Assembly (NCBI GenBank): GCA_932521035.1
Contig: OW051493.1
Location: 7,998,001-8,062,000 of the forward strand
Direction: 5' to 3'
Length of the DNA: 64,000 bases
Source of the DNA: Oscheius dolichura
Taxonomy: Eukaryota; Nematoda; Chromadorea; Rhabditida; Rhabditidae
The first letter of the stretch is position 1. Each line of letters opens with the position of its first letter. The notes beneath the pieces were generated by a model. It made no database searches and had not been told where the DNA came from. It saw only the letters and a program-made list of their open reading frames with translations. The position numbers were made by a program, and so were the translations under genes. Positions 48,003-57,522 of this stretch are shown here, one piece after another.

Positions 48003-49124
48003 CTATGACTCTTCAGCATAATCTATAAGCAATGAACTTTCTGAGATACGGGGAGATGTTGGTATATCGAGGGAAGACACCTGGGACAAGCGGCGGCGGG
48101 GTGGTGTTTGATTCCGGGTAAGGTCGGGACGGAGAGAAGTCAGCTGTTTCCAAAAAGAGTACGGCTTCCTGCAGGTGATGCCTTTGGCCAATTTCTCTTG
48201 GCATTCTATGACGAAATAACAATCCATATGGGAACGGCGACCTCTGAAAAGGAAGGATTAGGAGTGTGGGAGGAACCAGCCCATTTTCAGCCAGGATGTC
48301 TTTTATTCTACCTCAAAACAACGTTCACTATTAAAATACCGGCCAAAATATGGAATTAGATGAAAAAAGGTCATTTTCCCACCTCAAAAAGTCGTAACTC
48401 CACCAAATTTTCCCATCCAGTGTTCCCCACGCGGTGAAGTCGTCATTCTTCTGCGAAATTGACGTAATTGCATCAATAGCCACTCGTTTTTCTTTCCCAC
48501 TCGGGAAATAATAACATTTCAGGGATAAAAAGTGTTGAGAAAGCTGAAAAATCAACTCGTTTTGGAGAGGAAGCACAAATAACACTTACCCTAACGAATT
48601 TATCCTCGTAAAGTATTACGGAAGTGTCAGATTCTTCCGTATCGGATGGATGCTCATCGAAATAGGGATCATCGACGACGGAACAAACTCTTGTGGGTAT
48701 CTTTTCGGAGAGAGCGGCAGGAGCTGTGTGTAATCCCTTCCAAGCGACGGACATCTGCCGTTTGAGAATTGTGACGACGGTTTCAGCCTAGACAGAAAGC
48801 GGTTACCAGGGCAACACGTGGACGAGCAGAGAAAAATAAATGGGAGGAGAAAATCAAGAGATTAAAATGAACAAATCGACATAAATGAGGCCGTCCTGCA
48901 GTAAGTGGAACTGACCTCCCCAAAAATGTCCCGACCTTCCTGAGAAGTTCCCGAGCAGTGTGCACGCTATAAAAGATGGTACGTACAGGCCCCGAATAGT
49001 AATGTGCATGGTGGGGCCTCTGGAATATGAGAGGGAAGTCAAGACTCAAGCTAGGACAAAAAGCAACGTCTGGATGAGTTGAGGTGAAGAATGAAGCGTG
49101 TAGCATGGCAGGCATGAATGGCAT
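48003..49124 (-). CDS. Unassigned gene with a YYFPSGK...IWWSYDF domain
   Basis: Three minus-strand exons are well supported and in phase: 48590-48787, 48383-48543 and 48003-48243. Together they give about 199 residues. The first encodes KRQMSVAWKGLHTAPAAL and an acidic stretch, DDPYFDEHPSDTEESD. The second has KCYYFPSGKEKRVAIDAI followed by WGTLDGKIWWSYDFLR. The third is basic and Ser/Pro-rich and ends LLIDYAEES. The alternating YYFP..I...WG...WW pattern looks like a small beta-sheet domain, possibly PH-like, but I cannot name it. A 17-codon upstream exon (48916-48966) is phase-compatible. The 5' end is not settled: ATG 49124 is one candidate and the internal ATG near 48754 is another. A TATATATA box at about 49,191 supports a start near 49.15 kb. 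Confidence 0.55.
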
Positions 49125-49190
49125 GGTTTACCATGAGAGATTGACCAGAAATGACTCATAAACATTGCCAACCAGCCAGGCAACCCCGTA

Positions 49191-49198
49191 TATATAGC
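49191..49198 (-). promoter_or_regulatory. TATA-like element upstream of the minus-strand unassigned gene
   Basis: CTATATATACGG on the minus strand, about 70 bp before the candidate ATG at 49124. Confidence 0.4.
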
Positions 49199-49288
49199 CA
49201 TCGCCAAAAATAAACGTGGTTGGCCGGGATACTTCCATTTGCCCAGCTGTCTCGGATCAAACGAAGCACAATAGTTTCAAGAGGATGA

Positions 49289-49294
49289 TTTATT
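49289..49294 (-). other. Poly(A) signal AATAAA for the serine protease gene
   Basis: AATAAA 20 nt beyond the TAA stop at 49315-49317. Confidence 0.65.
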
Positions 49295-49314
49295 CTTTGT
49301 TTCACAAGCTGAGG

Positions 49315-50559
49315 TTATTCCTCAACGCCAAACTCGAAGTATTCTTGGGTTACTATAGATTTCTCATTGGGACTGAGAGGATAGCCCGGGTTGACGCCGG
49401 TAGCCGCCGCAATCCATCGGTTATGCGTCATTGTTCCGCTATTAAAGTCCATAATATCTTCTAAAATTAATTTCTCTGACACGGCGTACGGTAAGAACTA
49501 ACCCGATTGCATATTCGGCTCGCAAAATTTTCCGCTGCTAAGGACTCCCGTGAGGAATGCTTTGCCTTCTTTTATCAAAGTTTGTCCGCTGCCACTATCT
49601 CCATGACAAGCAAATTCCTTGACATCTCTAGAGCAGAATGTATCCACAGTCTCGTTGCTCTTCCAATGTTGTAGAGAGTATGCTTTGCATTCATCCCACG
49701 ACACAATACTTGTGCTTAGTTTCCGGAGAACATCATATCCAACTGGCTTGGGTCTGAAACTTTACAGTCTACCGATTTATTTTTCTCCATATCTGTCAAA
49801 AGCGTTACCATAGCCAAACATGGTCAAGTTTGTGCCAGGAATGGGAGGTAGAGCTGTATTCTTTGATCATAGCCGATTACTGTACTTACTGTCCAAGCAA
49901 ACAGGTTGTATTCTATCATTGAATACAATGTCTTCTTCCAATTCCAGGATAGCTACGTCTCCCCGCCTGCCCCGGTATCCTGGACATTTAGACCAATATC
50001 TGCTGACGTATGCCTGTTTCACTCGAATATGTCCATTCTTCAACGTGGAATCGCAAGAGACAAGACTTGTTGTGTTTGCCATTTCACAAGATGCTGAAGT
50101 CATTATTACTAAACTTTTGAAGGAAGGCGCGGCTTGTTGGTTTGAGCCGCTGAATAGAAAACATTGCCGTTCTCTTTTGTGTAGAAACTGACCAGTATCT
50201 CCTGACAGGCACACAATGAGCAGCGGTTATCACATGCCGTGAGCTAATTAATGAGCCTGTACAATGGCCGGTACTATTATCTGCAAAATAGACCATGGAA
50301 AGGGCAATTCGAATGTTCCTAAAGACCTACCCTTTCCGTCTTGGGTTGGTGTAAAATATCGAAGAGCCACTGCCCAGGGGGCTTCTTCCCTGGTAGCCTT
50401 AGGAGTGTTCATAGAGCGGTATCGTGGAGAAGGAGGAGGTGGGACAGTGAACTTTCCACAATTGGCTTGGAGATAGATGTTTTCTTGCATGTTGAGGGGC
50501 CCTCCGCCCAGAGCCAGAGGAAGGAGGAAAAGGAAGAGGAGAGGCAGAAGTCGGCCCAT
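49315..50559 (-). CDS. Secreted trypsin-like serine protease (S1 family), frame-interrupted
   Basis: S1 proteases cleave peptide bonds with a His-Asp-Ser triad. Five exons: 50331-50559, 49890-50280, 49809-49853, 49503-49753 and 49315-49460. The N-terminus MGRLLPLLFLFLLPLALGGG is a clear signal peptide. SSRHVITAAHC holds the catalytic His, GDVAILELEEDIVF the Asp and FACHGDSGSG the Ser. A C-terminal extension ends EYFEFGVEE. The residue expected six before the catalytic Ser is Phe-Ala-Cys context, so specificity cannot be judged. Two single-base problems occur: one extra base just after AAHC (GTGCCTG), and one missing G at the exon end near 49809 (TATG before the intron). Fixing both brings every exon into phase, which argues for assembly errors. 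A TATA box lies 34 bp upstream of the ATG. It is probably secreted, perhaps digestive or defensive. Confidence 0.85.
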
Positions 50560-50592
50560 GATCGTGGCTTGCCATCTGCTTCTGGAACAAGG

Positions 50593-50600
50593 TTTTTATA
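50593..50600 (-). promoter_or_regulatory. TATA box of the serine protease gene
   Basis: TATAAAAA on the minus strand, 34 bp before the ATG at 50559. Confidence 0.6.
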
Positions 50601-50807
50601 CAGAAATGTTTAATTAATTTTTTGAGCTGAATGGTGGAAACATTTGGAGAACAATGGAAATGGTGGAAATTATCAAAAATGGTGACAGTCGAAGGAATGC
50701 GGGGACCTGAGTTTTGAACAGATCGGGAAAAAGAATGCAACTATTCTTCGTTCATCCATACGGACATTCCCGAATGTTTCATCCTGCTCTTCTTTATATA
50801 TTCTACA

Positions 50808-51450
50808 ATGGAACATTTTGTGGCGCCTGACAATGATCCTGTGCTTTACAGCTTCTTCTGGAAACAAAAGTATTTCCAAATTAAAGAACTATACAATCCG
50901 GAGGCGATGCCGGCCATGGCGCTACTCCTGTGGTTCGCTATAACAATGAAGCTGTTTTTCAAGAAGATGAACAACGACAAATGGTACCAAGAAGTTGTTC
51001 AAAATATATCGAAGGATGCACGGGAGAAGCTTGAGAAAAAGAAATTGGAGATTAAGAAGGTGCGAGAGAGTCTACAGGAGCTAATAGGACAGCAAACCCG
51101 CTGGGGTAAAGATACCAAATGGAGCAAACCTCTTGAGATGCCAATAAAAAGAGAAGAATCTATCGGCCTTATAACAGCAGAGCCAGAACGTCCTGTCAAG
51201 GATCAGAAGAAGAAATCAGGTAGAAACATACTAGACTTCGAAACAATTCAAGTTTTCAGATAAGGCAGCTCAAAACACGGGAGCAAGTAAGACGAAGGCA
51301 GAGGCAATGCCAAAATCGAAGACGGACATCCCAAGCAAGGACCAAGTAAACGCTGACAATCCACCGGCTAAGAAGACGGCCGACGAGGGAAAAATGCCGA
51401 AAAATGAGACTGATAAGCAGCAAGAAAAGAACAAGCGGAAGACGAAGTAA
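50808..51450 (+). CDS. Lysine-rich small membrane protein, unassigned
   Basis: Two exons (50808-51219 and 51260-51450) join in phase and encode 200 residues. The N-terminal third has one hydrophobic helix (MPAMALLLWFAITMKLFF), followed by a charged, probably coiled-coil stretch (KDAREKLEKKKLEIKKVRES). The second exon is almost entirely K, E, D and N with no hydrophobic core (KNETDKQQEKNKRKTK). This suggests a membrane anchor with a long disordered cytoplasmic tail. It starts 249 bp from the serine protease ATG in the opposite direction, so the two share an upstream region. AATAAA follows at 51509. I do not recognise the family, and no catalytic motif is visible. Confidence 0.6.
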
Positions 51451-51508
51451 ACGAGTGGCAGATTATGAAGAGCAACACAATATATCGGTGAAACTTGTCT
51501 GAGATTCT

Positions 51509-51514
51509 CAATAA
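51509..51514 (+). other. Poly(A) signal AATAAA for the lysine-rich protein gene
   Basis: AATAAA 59 nt after the TAA at 51448-51450. Confidence 0.6.
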
Positions 51515-51622
51515 AGCTTTTCATGGCTGGACTCATTGCTGTTTTCTCTTCCTATTTCAGTAATATCAGCAACCGTGTTCCCTTGTTTTGCATAGCTTGC
51601 GTGCTCTGGGTTTCTCATGGTT

Positions 51623-51669
51623 CTACTTTGGAGAGGGTTTTAGCCTGGTACTACTTTGGAGAGGGTTTT
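51623..51669 (+). repeat. Direct repeat of a 19-mer
   Basis: CTACTTTGGAGAGGGTTTT occurs twice, starting 28 bp apart (51623 and 51651), in the spacer after the lysine-rich protein gene. Confidence 0.7.
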
Positions 51670-51724
51670 CTCATACTTATTTTTATGTGCATAAGCATGA
51701 GCATGAAATCAAATCATTTTCTGC

Positions 51725-51775
51725 CGCCGCGCCCGTAAGATCTCGGCATCGCCCGTAAGATGTAGCGCGGCGATT
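51725..51775. repeat. Rearranged CACCCGTAAA MITE ends
   Basis: CGCCCGTAAGATCTCGGCAT is followed at once by CGCCCGTAAGATGTAGC. Two left-type ends stand in the same orientation instead of an inverted pair, so this is a degraded or rearranged copy. Confidence 0.5.
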
Positions 51776-51802
51776 TTGTTTCCGGAGGGTCCCTTTAAAA
51801 TA

Positions 51803-51832
51803 CAGTGCGTCAAGAAAGTATAAGTCCACCCG
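51803..51832 (+). repeat. Solitary Tc1/mariner-like terminal sequence
   Basis: TACAGTGCGTCAAGAAAGTA, followed by TAAGTCCACC, resembles the TACAGTG...CAAAAGTAT ends of Tc1-like transposons. The complementary partner end was not seen in the window. Confidence 0.4.
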
Positions 51833-51944
51833 CTTTTCGCCAGATTGCGGGCACTCTGTTAACTTCAAAGTTTCAAACCATTTGGTTTGCTCTGCTCTCC
51901 AACCAAATCTTTATGTCCAAGCACAGATAGCTGATGCTGACAAC

Positions 51945-52915
51945 TCATTGAAGCTTGGTAGCTTCTTTCCGCTTCTTCTCTTTCGTCGCCTTTTTATTGT
52001 CGTTCTTGTACTTGTTTTTGCCTTGTTTCTTGTTATTAGAAGACTGTGCAGGCTTTCTGGAAACTCCGTTGTAAGGTTTTGGATCAACCTGTGAACTTAT
52101 GTTGCAAATTTGTTTTCTACCTTCAGTGACGGTGTTTGCAGAAGTTGTGCTAATGAGCCCGTTAGTGGACTTGAAGGACAGTTCAATTCCTAATGCTTCG
52201 AAAGCATTTGCTCCCAAGATTATTTCGTTTTGTCTTTAAGTAGGTCTTTGACAAGGTGAACAGTTCCTTCTCTTTCCGTGTTTAACAATTTAACTGCTAC
52301 TTGTTCTTTCACTTCCATAGCTCTTCCTGAAGCGTCACTAATTGATGATGTAGCCTGTGGTTCTAAGAGTTGGATGTGGTCTTTTGGACTCGTCAATCCG
52401 TTGACGATGCTCTTAAACGTTTGCACCGACATTACTGATGGTTGAGCACCACTGTCTACAAGACTTCTGCATCTGAACTTTGCTACTTCAACTCCTATAG
52501 TAATTCTAGCTCCAAAATATTCCAGGTTGTCCTGTGATATGACATTCACTTCTGGATTGAGATAACTTCCTGACATACTATGCGTGAATTCTTGAATTGG
52601 GTCTTTATTTTCCTCTTCTAGACCTAGACTACGTGCTAATTCTGCTGGGCTAATCTTTTTAGTTTCTTCTATGCTTCCAACTCCTTTTTGTTGTGCGAAG
52701 TTATTAGAGTTATGATTAACTCTTTGTTCCTGAGGGTTGGAATTATTCTTCGGTTGGTTCCATACAACTCTATTCGGATTTGAGAAATGACTCTGGTTTT
52801 GTACTGGCGTTATCGTATTATTCCCGGTCTGTTGAATCTGGGGACATTGACGCTGGTAATGTCCTGGTTGATGACAATTATGGCAGATTACTGGAGTTGA
52901 ATTATTTGCGCACAT
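51945..52915 (-). pseudogene. LTR-type retroelement fragment: CCHC zinc knuckle and aspartic protease
   Basis: The minus-strand frame 52220-52915 begins with a nucleocapsid-type CCHC knuckle (CHNCHQPGHYQRQC). After a polar linker it has the retropepsin active-site triad in SLVDSGAQPSV. It stops at 52220, but the next frame (51945-52217) carries the matching ANAFEALGIEL C-terminal protease segment and a Lys-rich tail. One missing A in an AAAA run explains the break. The N-terminal gag part is absent and the right end stops where Kelch sequence begins on the other strand. No reverse transcriptase, integrase or LTR was seen. The lineage is probably Ty3/Gypsy or a related LTR clade. It is a relic, not a complete element. 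Confidence 0.7.
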
Positions 52916-53243
52916 CTCGAGATGGACATTCTCTCGTTTCCTATAACAATTCTCTGATTCTAATGGGAGGTGAAGATCTCAATTCTGTCCTGGAATTGAA
53001 TCATTTGGAAAAAGGAGGAACATGGAAAGAACTGCCGCCAATGAAGTCTCCACGCTGTGATTTCTCTTCCGCCCTCCTTAATAATGAAATTTTTGTAATT
53101 GGAGGAAGAGATCAAAAAGGAGTTGAGATATTCGATGGACAAAATTGGAGATGGCCCTCTTCCTCCTTATGTTTGTGAACACGCATCCTCTATTGTCATT
53201 TCCCAATATTTGGCTGATGCTCTTTTGTAATTGTGAAAAAAAT
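52906..53243 (+). pseudogene. Kelch-repeat protein fragment
   Basis: From about 52,906 the plus strand reads RDGHSLVSYNNSLILMGGED, then GGTWKELPPMKSPRCDFSSA and NNEIFVIGGRDQKGVEIFDG. These are about two Kelch blades with their GG and W positions. After DGQNW the frame shifts by one base and continues GPLPPYVCEHASSIVISQYL to a TAA near 53,230. No upstream BTB/BACK part or further blades are present. The left boundary coincides with the end of the retroelement fragment, so the parent gene was probably cut by that element or by a rearrangement. Kelch repeats usually form beta-propellers in cullin adaptors; that role cannot be claimed here. Confidence 0.6.
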
Positions 53244-53558
53244 CAAGACGATGTAAATATTTTCAAGTGTGCTACATGAAAAAAAAATCAAGAAACAAAT
53301 AAATAAAGAAACGGAGAATTCGCCCCGGACCGAGGGAAAATTCTGCTGGTCTGGTTGTGTGTCTTCTTGTTCACGGGAAACAAGGAAAAGGCTTGAAAGA
53401 GAGTTATTTGCAGACGATCTACTCGGTTCTGATGTTGCTGTTTGATTTATTGATGAATATATTTTGGAAGTAAAACATTGGATGGACGATGACAAAAATT
53501 GGTCTCAGCAGCTCGTAAACAACCTAGTCAACTTTTATGAATTTATCACATATTTTGA

Positions 53559-54970
53559 TCAATTTTGACCATTGATTTTAGAGGCCAATTTCTCCTTGAT
53601 TTCAGGCGCTGTGGGTCGCTCCGTACTGTCAGTTATCCAGCAGTTTGTGATAATTTCCTTCAGCGTCTCGTCGAGATCTTCATTCAGTGCCGGTCTGATT
53701 TTTGTTTTTCATTTGTCATAATACTCACCTCGCCCCGGTCAATATGTGACACCGTAGAGATATCCCTCCATGTCTTGTAACATCTCTGGGATACGGGTCT
53801 CTAAATAAGTTTGAATAAATGAGAAAAGAATAGGAACAACTTTCGATGGGTGATGAAATAAAGAACCATTCCATAGCTCCAGATATCGGCAGGGAGGCCG
53901 TAATTGCCTAGAGTTTCCGGTGCAGCGTAGGCTATCGGGACATTCCTTCTATAAGGAGATGTTTGAAAAGGAAAAAAGATTCAATTTTTACTCTGCCGTC
54001 ACGTCCGCGGAAGTGGGTCTCCTTGCGAAAAGTATATCTCCTAATTTAAGAGTCGTCTTCCCATCTTTTTCAAAAATATAGACTCTAAACATTCTTCTTG
54101 ACGAGACCCAGTGAAATTTTCCTACGCCTCGGGGTTGATTCGCCGGTGCATTACTCCCACAGAATTATGGAGATGATCAATAGCCGAGATCAGTTCGAAG
54201 GCCCATTGGAATATTGTTTGCCGATTTACATCAGTTCTAGTTTCTATATCTAAATAAATTTAAAATGGGCTCCAATTTTGAAATCTTACACTCTTTTAGA
54301 TCATGCGGGCAGTCCTCATAAATGGCATGGGTGACATCTAGCATAGGCTTCGTTTTATATTCATCGAGGAATAGAACTTTACTGAAATAAATTGGTATAA
54401 ATCACACCGAGCAGAACTTTAATAAACTGGCTAAAAACAGAGATATCTTTGAAATTGATAAGGAATCATTTACGAAAAAAATAAATAAAACGATTTCGGA
54501 ATAAACGACTCACTTGTCCGGGGTATTGGCACGAAGGAGGCCACGTATTTCCATAACATTTCGATGCGGGTTCTAAAAGTTTTGCTTTTGTGTTCGTAAT
54601 TTAGAATAGAAAAAATACAGTACCTTCCATACAGATTTCATAAGGGAGGGTATCCTTCGGGCTATTCTTGCATGGCTAATCCGCTGCTCGAACATGGCGG
54701 CATCTTTTCCCTGGTCCTCCTTCTCTCCCATTTGGGCTCTGGTCAACCGATTCAAGTGAAGAACACGGAATTCTCTAAAAAAGAATCCTTCTAAAAATGA
54801 AGAAAGTAACCAACCCCTTCAATTTCGGAGAAATTCCATCCTTTGTGGTGATTTGAAAACGACCGGAGCCGTTAACAGATTCTTTTATGTGGTCTCTCGA
54901 GTAAATTGGACAATCTAAAAGAAATCGACTTTGTTTTAAAACAAGAAAAAATAATACCATCAGCGGCCAT
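53559..54970 (-). CDS. Protein kinase-like gene lacking catalytic residues (pseudokinase)
   Basis: Nine phase-checked minus-strand exons run from ATG 54970 (MAADDCPIYSRDHIKES) to TGA 53559: 54958-54970, 54815-54914, 54624-54774, 54514-54572, 54290-54381, 53992-54249, 53841-53948, 53729-53800 and 53559-53694. They give about 329 residues. The kinase fold shows HRNVMEIRGLL (subdomain IV), LISAIDHLHNS (VIa), VPIAYAAPETL (VIII), DIWSYGMVLYFI (IX) and STERPTAPEIKEKL (XI). The catalytic loop reads MHRRINPE, so the HRD Asp is Arg. The DFG position reads LGDILFAR. No VAxK lysine is visible in the N-lobe (FRVLHLNRL). It is therefore probably an inactive pseudokinase of tyrosine-kinase-like descent. 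Exon 53992-54249 is one base short of frame at GAGGCG near 54,123, the same kind of defect seen in neighbouring genes. No signal peptide or membrane helix. Confidence 0.75.
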
Positions 54971-55011
54971 CGCAGTGAGAAAAGAATTGTGTCGGGAGGG
55001 AAATGGTGCGA

Positions 55012-55434
55012 TTAAAGACTGAAAAGAACGACAACGTGGAAAAAAGTGGTGAAATAGACAGATAAGATCTCTAAGCCAAAAACAAAAGCTCCACCACAGG
55101 TGAGCCAGGGCGCCAACACTCGACAGCAAGTGTAACAAATAAAATAATGGAGGACGCGTTGTGTCTCCAACAAATTGTGCGTCCCAGCAAACAGCACATT
55201 TTTATATACAAGAAAAAGCAGGACAAAGTCCTCTCTTTCCATTTTAATCAACCTTCTCTTTTTTTCCTTCAGTATTATTTTGATAACAACAGCCCATAGT
55301 TCTGTCCCGTCTATTTTTAAATTTGTGGCCTGCTTGAAATAAACACAGGAACATCCATTTTTTTGTGCAGCAGAAACAATATTCATGGATACTTCATAGT
55401 CCATTTCCAAATGATATGTAAGGAGGGATTTCAA
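55012..55434 (-). other. Unassigned 140-codon open frame
   Basis: A long uninterrupted minus-strand frame immediately upstream of the pseudokinase, with hydrophobic stretches (FVLLFLVYKNVLFAG; GLEILSVYFTTFF) and Cys-rich patches (NGCSCVYF; CYTCCR). No domain is recognised and no splice links to the kinase gene were found. It may be a small membrane-protein exon or a chance frame. Confidence 0.25.
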
Positions 55435-55520
55435 TTATATTGAATTTTGTTACCGGGAATCTTTTTTTTCCAACAATTGAAAGTGACTGCGAGACCTTTC
55501 ATCCGGCCCCTTTTATGCTA

Positions 55521-55672
55521 CCGGATGAATGGTCTCGCACCTCTTATGATGTTATTTTGTGTTTTCTTAACTTTTAAAGGCGATTTTATTTTTGTGTTCA
55601 ATTGTGCCCACTAGTAGAAATACATATTTTTTAACATTTTATTGTATTTTCAGCGTAATAACATGTTGTTAA
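55521..55672. repeat. Left terminal inverted repeat of the MULE
   Basis: Reads inward from CCGGATGAATGGTCTCGCAC to GTAATAACATGTTGTTAA and is complementary to 57521-57675. Confidence 0.8.
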
Positions 55673-55879
55673 CGTACATTTTTATTTCATTTTCAATAGA
55701 TTTAAACGCGTTTTCTGTAGAAATCTTTATTTATTTGTGTATTTTGCAGTGGTTAATGTTTATATATCACTGGCTATCGTTGTTTTCTTGTTACAAATAC
55801 GGACATCCGGTCGAGATATCGCAGAATGTCTCGTTGAGTTACGTTTCCTCCGCATGAATCCATGTGAGCTTTGAATTGA

Positions 55880-55922
55880 GAAGATGAAGCACGGCCACTG
55901 TACTGCGCCGTGCTTCATCTTC
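55880..55922. repeat. Perfect hairpin across the transposase stop codon
   Basis: GAAGATGAAGCACGGC (55880-55895) and GCCGTGCTTCATCTTC (55907-55922) are perfect 16-bp arms around an 11-nt loop. The transposase stop codon (55915-55917) lies inside the right arm. It could act in 3' end formation or be a binding site. Confidence 0.8.
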
Positions 55923-57180
55923 TGGTCCTAGCTCGGCACCAACTGAGTTCCGGAGCTCGAAAAATTTTTTGCAGTTGGATTGTATTGAGAATCCTTAGGG
56001 AGTCAGCCAATGACGGGTGTTTAACTCCGTTGAGAAGAGTATATAAAACACTGAAATTTCTGGTTAAATATTAAGGAAATATGAAATACCTGTGGAAAGA
56101 TTCAGCACTGTTGCTTGTCCTCTGCTCATTTTGTCCGAATTTGTTCCATATATCTTCAAAAGGGGGGTTACGCCATGTGCTCTCAAAATATTCCAAGACT
56201 TTGCCACATGGAACTCTCGCCGGGTGTTTCCTTCCTACTGGATTGGCCAGTACTCCGCTTTTGTCGATGAGATCCTAAATTATTTCCATAAACTGAAAAG
56301 AATGTCGGACTTCTTTATATTTATGGAGGCAAGGTGTGAGACCTTCGGCCGACATCTTCCGGTTAATTGCCATTGCAAAGTGGAAGCTACACCCCTGTAC
56401 ATTTGTTTCTTCCCCGTAAACCTGTAATTTTGGATTTTCAATGTATTGAAGATGCTTACATTTCGAATGGCTCCAATAGCTCCACGTTCAAAATCCACTA
56501 CAAATGTGAGTTTTTCAACTTCACATTCGTAGTCCGTCAACACTTTTTGAAGTACCTCGAAAATATATGTGTAGGATATCTTCTTGGCATCCTTCATATA
56601 ACTGTGCAGTAGAGGTACGGCATGGCCATCTTTTGTTATCCCATGGATTGTGTACATTTGGCCTTGATCGCCGGCGTCTTGTGGCTGTATTCGGTAACAG
56701 CCGTCGGAAACTATGTGGTCCTGGAATTTTAAATGGAAGCAAGGATAGAACAATACCTTTCTTTACCATCAATTCAATGAGGGGTTTGGTAAAACAAATG
56801 ATTAAATCCTCCTCTGTATGAATTTGCACAAATTTTTCTTGCGGATCGATAGGAAGATACCTTACTTGAAGTTTTTTTAATGGAGGAGGATCACTTAAAG
56901 GACAGATAAGAGAGATAAGAAGAGTTGTGGCTGAAATTATGACAGGACTTGGAGTTCAGTTAAACTTGCAGCTATAAAGCTCATCGTTGTTGTCTTGTTT
57001 TTCTTAAAATTTGCTGCCCTTGATAGAGTCCTTCTCACCTTTTTGTGAGTTTTTACAGCATCACCAATTTTCTGCAGCTCTGCCACGGCTAAAGACACAC
57101 AGTGGGCGAACATAGAAATAACTCACATTTGCTAGGATCGCTTGTAAGCTGCCGTAACATCGATCCATGAGCCACTAGTG
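55915..57180 (-). CDS. MULE transposase
   Basis: DDE-type transposase that cuts and inserts the surrounding element. Minus-strand exons read QEKFVQIHTEEDLIICFTKP, then SDGCYRIQPQDAGDQGQMYT, followed by HGITKDGHAVPLLHSYMKDA. This has the MULE catalytic-core order, with the first Asp in SDG and the second in the later FVVDFERGAIGAIRN. After a 44-nt intron comes GCSFHFAMAINRK, corresponding to the family's C-x(2)-FHF segment, and then WNKFGQNEQRTSNSAESFH, matching the RTNNxxEG/WH region. A last exon ends at 55915. The N-terminus is not settled; splicing upstream of 56,830 is uncertain, and one junction near 56,730-56,780 is ambiguous. An in-frame TAG after FMEII at about 56,276 requires a splice there. 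Activity cannot be judged, but the core residues are present. Confidence 0.75.
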
Positions 57181-57249
57181 GCGCTATCCGTACATCAGAG
57201 TCTCGTAAACTTTGCGTTAGTTCGTAGAGACCTCGTGTAGCCACTTCGT

Positions 57250-57522
57250 TTGCATAACTTTGTCAAACAACCGGAGCTGTTGGATTCGCTGCCTCCAGTA
57301 ACACAATTATTGATCCTTCGGAATCTTCTCGGAATTCCGACACAGCAGTCGCCATCAGCCTGTCTTGAAGTAGAGCTGGAAGAAGACGAAGAAATGGAAG
57401 ACGAAGCAATCGACGAGGAAGACATAGAAAACGACCAAGTGGTGGAGAAGGCAGCTGTTCTTCCTTCTATCGCAGAAGAAGAGGAAGAAGAAAATATTTC
57501 AGACGAAGATAATTCACATTAA
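57250..57522 (+). CDS. Acidic small ORF inside the MULE
   Basis: A 90-codon frame starting MHNFVKQPELLDSLPPVTQL and ending in long E/D runs (ELEEDEEMEDEAIDEEDIEN). It stops at TAA 57520-57522, right at the inner edge of the right TIR. It is transcribed opposite to the transposase. Some MULEs carry a second, accessory gene; whether this is one is unknown. On the other strand the same bases give only a serine-rich frame. Confidence 0.35.
   Translation: MHNFVKQPELLDSLPPVTQLLILRNLLGIPTQQSPSACLEVELEEDEEMEDEAIDEEDIENDQVVEKAAVLPSIAEEEEEENISDEDNSH

Noticed and set aside
49867-50191. Plus-strand frames over the serine protease
   Set aside because: Antisense shadows of the well-supported protease exons.
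52780-52905. Plus-strand open frame upstream of the Kelch fragment
   Set aside because: It is continuous with the Kelch frame only by chance. The same bases encode the zinc-knuckle region on the minus strand.
56092-56427. Plus-strand 111-codon frame in the MULE
   Set aside because: Antisense shadow of the transposase C-terminal exons.
57195-57425. Serine-rich minus-strand frame in the MULE
   Set aside because: It is the reverse of an acidic GAA/GAC-rich tract; the poly-Ser is a composition artefact.
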